Origin: Sporosarcina sp. Marseille-Q4063
GTDB lineage: Bacteria; Bacillota; Bacilli; Bacillales_A; Planococcaceae
NCBI RefSeq assembly: GCF_018309085.1
Contig: NZ_CP070502.1
Coordinates: 1,612,001 to 1,676,000 of the forward strand
Length of the DNA stretch: 64,000 nt
Direction of reading: 5' to 3'
The position numbers were made by a program, and so were the translations under genes. Shown here one piece after another: positions 62,404 through 64,000 of the stretch. The notes below the pieces were generated by a model that worked only from the letters and a program-made list of their open reading frames with translations, searched no databases and was not told the origin of the DNA. Within the stretch, counting starts at the first letter, position 1; each line of letters begins with the position of its first letter.

Positions 62404-62879
62404 TCAATCAACTTTTTTAATGGCTATTCCTCTTACTTTACTCTTCATTTTAATTGGATCGTGCGAAACGATGAACGCTTTTGAAAATTGATTGTAGTAC
62501 ACATCTTCGTGTGCCTTTGGCGATAAAACAATTAATATACGTTGAAGTTCCTTTGCGTAGAGTTCAAAAACTGTCGCCTTACGCGTTTCGTCCAGCGCGC
62601 TATCAAACTCATCTAGTACAATAAATCCAGCTTGATTCTCCAGATTTTGTAGTAGTGATAATGCAAATAACAAAGATCTTAAAGACTCCTCTCCGCCTGA
62701 AACGCCTTTTCCAACTTCCCCCCCCTTGCTTTTAAGCTGACATCCGCTAATTTTCCGCGATGCCCTTTTTTTCGAACATGAATGAACAACTTAAATACAG
62801 GACTACCTTTTTTATCCATTAGCTTTTCATACTTAATTTGCCCTTCGAATTGGAATAACCCCATATATTGTATCGACAT
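62404..62879 (-). pseudogene. SMC/RecN-type ATPase remnant, truncated and frameshifted
   Basis: Two adjacent frames form the C-terminal end of an SMC-like ATPase. Reading through gives LADVSLKA.., then in the other frame SGGEESLRSLLFALSLLQNL (ABC signature) and FIVLDEFDSALDE (Walker B, D-loop). The break is at a run of eight G on the minus strand (62718-62725); nine would restore the frame. An in-frame TAA lies just upstream of 62879, so the N-terminal and central parts, including Walker A, are missing. The intact parent would be many times longer. Confidence 0.75.
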
Positions 62880-63115
62880 CCCATTGATTGATTATCCAAA
62901 GTTTTGAACTCTCATAAAAACAGGCATTTGTGTGAAAAGCTTTCATGAAATTTTAAAACAATCATGTGTATTTCCCCCTGTACCACAAACAAAATCTGAA
63001 CACAAAAACGGCACCAATAGAATTTTAGCTACTAGTATCGTTTTGTTTTAATGGCCCTATCACCTGGTCAATTATTATCACCTGAAAAGGGATTGCATGA
63101 TCTAGTCAGAACCTT

Positions 63116-63307
63116 TTACTGTTCGTTGATCCACCAGCCCTCCATGTAATTTTTGGCGTCATATTGATCCCTTCGAGAAGAAGTGTTGCGATTTCTGTTA
63201 GACCAACCTGGTTTATTACGAGGATCCTGAGACATTAAGTTTTCTAATCCCTGGCGATCAGTTTTTTTCTTCACTTTTTGTATTTCATCTTCAAAAAATA
63301 GTGACAT
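63116..63307 (-). CDS. Small hydrophilic protein, 63 residues
   Basis: ATG behind a very strong AAAGGAGGGAG. The product is charged and Asn/Arg-rich (WSNRNRNTSSRRDQYDAKNYMEGWW), without membrane segment. No family recognised. Ribosome site and length support expression. Confidence 0.6.
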   Translation of the reverse strand: MSLFFEDEIQKVKKKTDRQGLENLMSQDPRNKPGWSNRNRNTSSRRDQYDAKNYMEGWWINEQ

Positions 63308-63649
63308 GTTAATCTCCCTCCTTTCTACTTTATTGTTCGAAAGGAGACCTATGTTTATTGGTTTATAAGTAACTGAACCATATAGGACGTTCCTTCCTCT
63401 CCCTATAAGATACGTCGTTGTACCGTGGGCAGGAGGGACAAGTGCTAACTTTTTTCAGTTCCAGTGAAAAAAATTATTCGGATAATACACTACAATTGCA
63501 TGAATTAAAAAGGGGATGCCGATTATATAACGTTCTGTCGAAATCCCTCTGTTTTATTATCCGAAGTCTTGAATTGTCATAATTCAACCTAGCACAGGTA
63601 CCTTTCACTAAATCGAATTTCCTGAATAAGCCACCCTTTATGCAATGCT
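63308..63649. other. Gene-free stretch
   Basis: No supported gene. It holds a copy of a short minus-strand sequence (63556-63583: ATTATCCGAAGTCTTG...) that resembles one at 62888-62918 next to the SMC remnant. Confidence 0.5.
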
Positions 63650-63922
63650 TCATCTTTTAATATCTTTTAACTTTTGAGGAATTGGCAAGGTGTCTCTACG
63701 AGTCATAGGCTTGAGTTTCAGTTTTATGATTTCTTCTTTCGGGGACACATCGCATTGTTCGGAGACCAAGACATTGCCCATTGTTTTAAAGGTCCGTGCT
63801 GTCCACTTATGTATTTCCCATTCGTTTTCACTTAGTTGCTCAACCGTTTCACCGGCTTTGCAAACATACTTTTCTATAAATTCTTTCACCGTTTGAATGA
63901 TAGCCACCTCTGCCGCTTCCAT
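63650..63922 (-). CDS. Hypothetical protein, 90 residues
   Basis: Begins MEAAEVAIIQTVKEFIEKYV, mixed helix/strand with a basic end (PMTRRDTLPIPQKLKDIKR). No recognised family, no membrane segment. The ribosome site for the ATG is poor; an internal GTG is possible. Reported with reserve. Confidence 0.45.
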   Translation of the reverse strand: MEAAEVAIIQTVKEFIEKYVCKAGETVEQLSENEWEIHKWTARTFKTMGNVLVSEQCDVSPKEEIIKLKLKPMTRRDTLPIPQKLKDIKR

Positions 63923-64000
63923 ATCTTACTATCTAGTATAAAGGATTTCTTGTTTGCAGTGCATAAACAAATGTAAAGTGCTGGAACGATTATCAGGTTT

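Overview
The window reads as chromosome of an endospore-forming Firmicute, most likely a Sporosarcina-like member of the Planococcaceae/Caryophanaceae. Reasons: Bacillus-type ribosome binding sites (GGAGG) and U-tailed terminators throughout; a Bacillus-like core gene set (recX-yfhH, yfhF, pdaA, yfkH, yfkK, ampS, mapB, yfmL); sporulation genes (prkA-yhbH-spoVR, a YjcZ-type peptide, a collagen-like spore-surface protein); and a three-gene set (ATP-grasp ligase, FemX-type transferase, Asp/Glu racemase) that suits the Lys-based, D-Asp/D-Glu cross-bridged peptidoglycan of that group. The genus is an inference. No rRNA, tRNA, CRISPR array, insertion sequence or prophage was seen.

Layout. 1-15 kb: housekeeping and transport (yfhH fragment, recX, yfhF, pdaA, MFS, OsmC, a ZosA-like metal ATPase behind a PerR/Fur-like box, yfkH, AGCS symporter, yfkK, ampS, carbonic anhydrase, GNAT, pepF). 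15-26 kb: TspO-like protein, thiT under a TPP riboswitch, mapB, yfmL, the putative cross-bridge operon, an SDR protein, a 91-bp triple repeat and yitT. 26-29.3 kb: sparse DNA with a small Sm-like protein, an orphan membrane metalloprotease and two large palindromic elements.

29.3-38.1 kb is the most distinctive region: a complete Mn(II)-oxidase operon, mnxABCDEFG, plus one extra downstream gene, ending in the 1219-residue multicopper oxidase MnxG. It diverges from a two-gene operon for a collagen-like (BclA-type) protein and a DUF2935 protein. The shared intergenic DNA carries back-to-back sequences that look like sigma-K promoters, so both operons are probably made late in the mother cell and their products placed on the spore surface. 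Several small Sm/DUF2642-like beta-barrel proteins occur in and around this locus.

38-47 kb: RluA pseudouridine synthase, PadR-DUF2812 pair, then a surface module made of an ER/SipW-type signal peptidase, two secreted proteins with SipW-substrate-like N-termini, a DUF5305 membrane protein and a LiaS/NarL-type two-component system. One secreted-protein gene follows a leader that ends in a very strong terminator. 47-52 kb: prkA-yhbH-spoVR behind a sigma-E-like promoter. 52-64 kb: metabolic and transport genes, a candidate 20-residue Cys-rich peptide, a holin-like gene, small membrane proteins, a YjcZ peptide, a Sm-like glycine-rich protein with its own sigma-K-like promoter, an RsbR-type STAS protein, and a decayed SMC-type ATPase remnant with a homopolymer frameshift.
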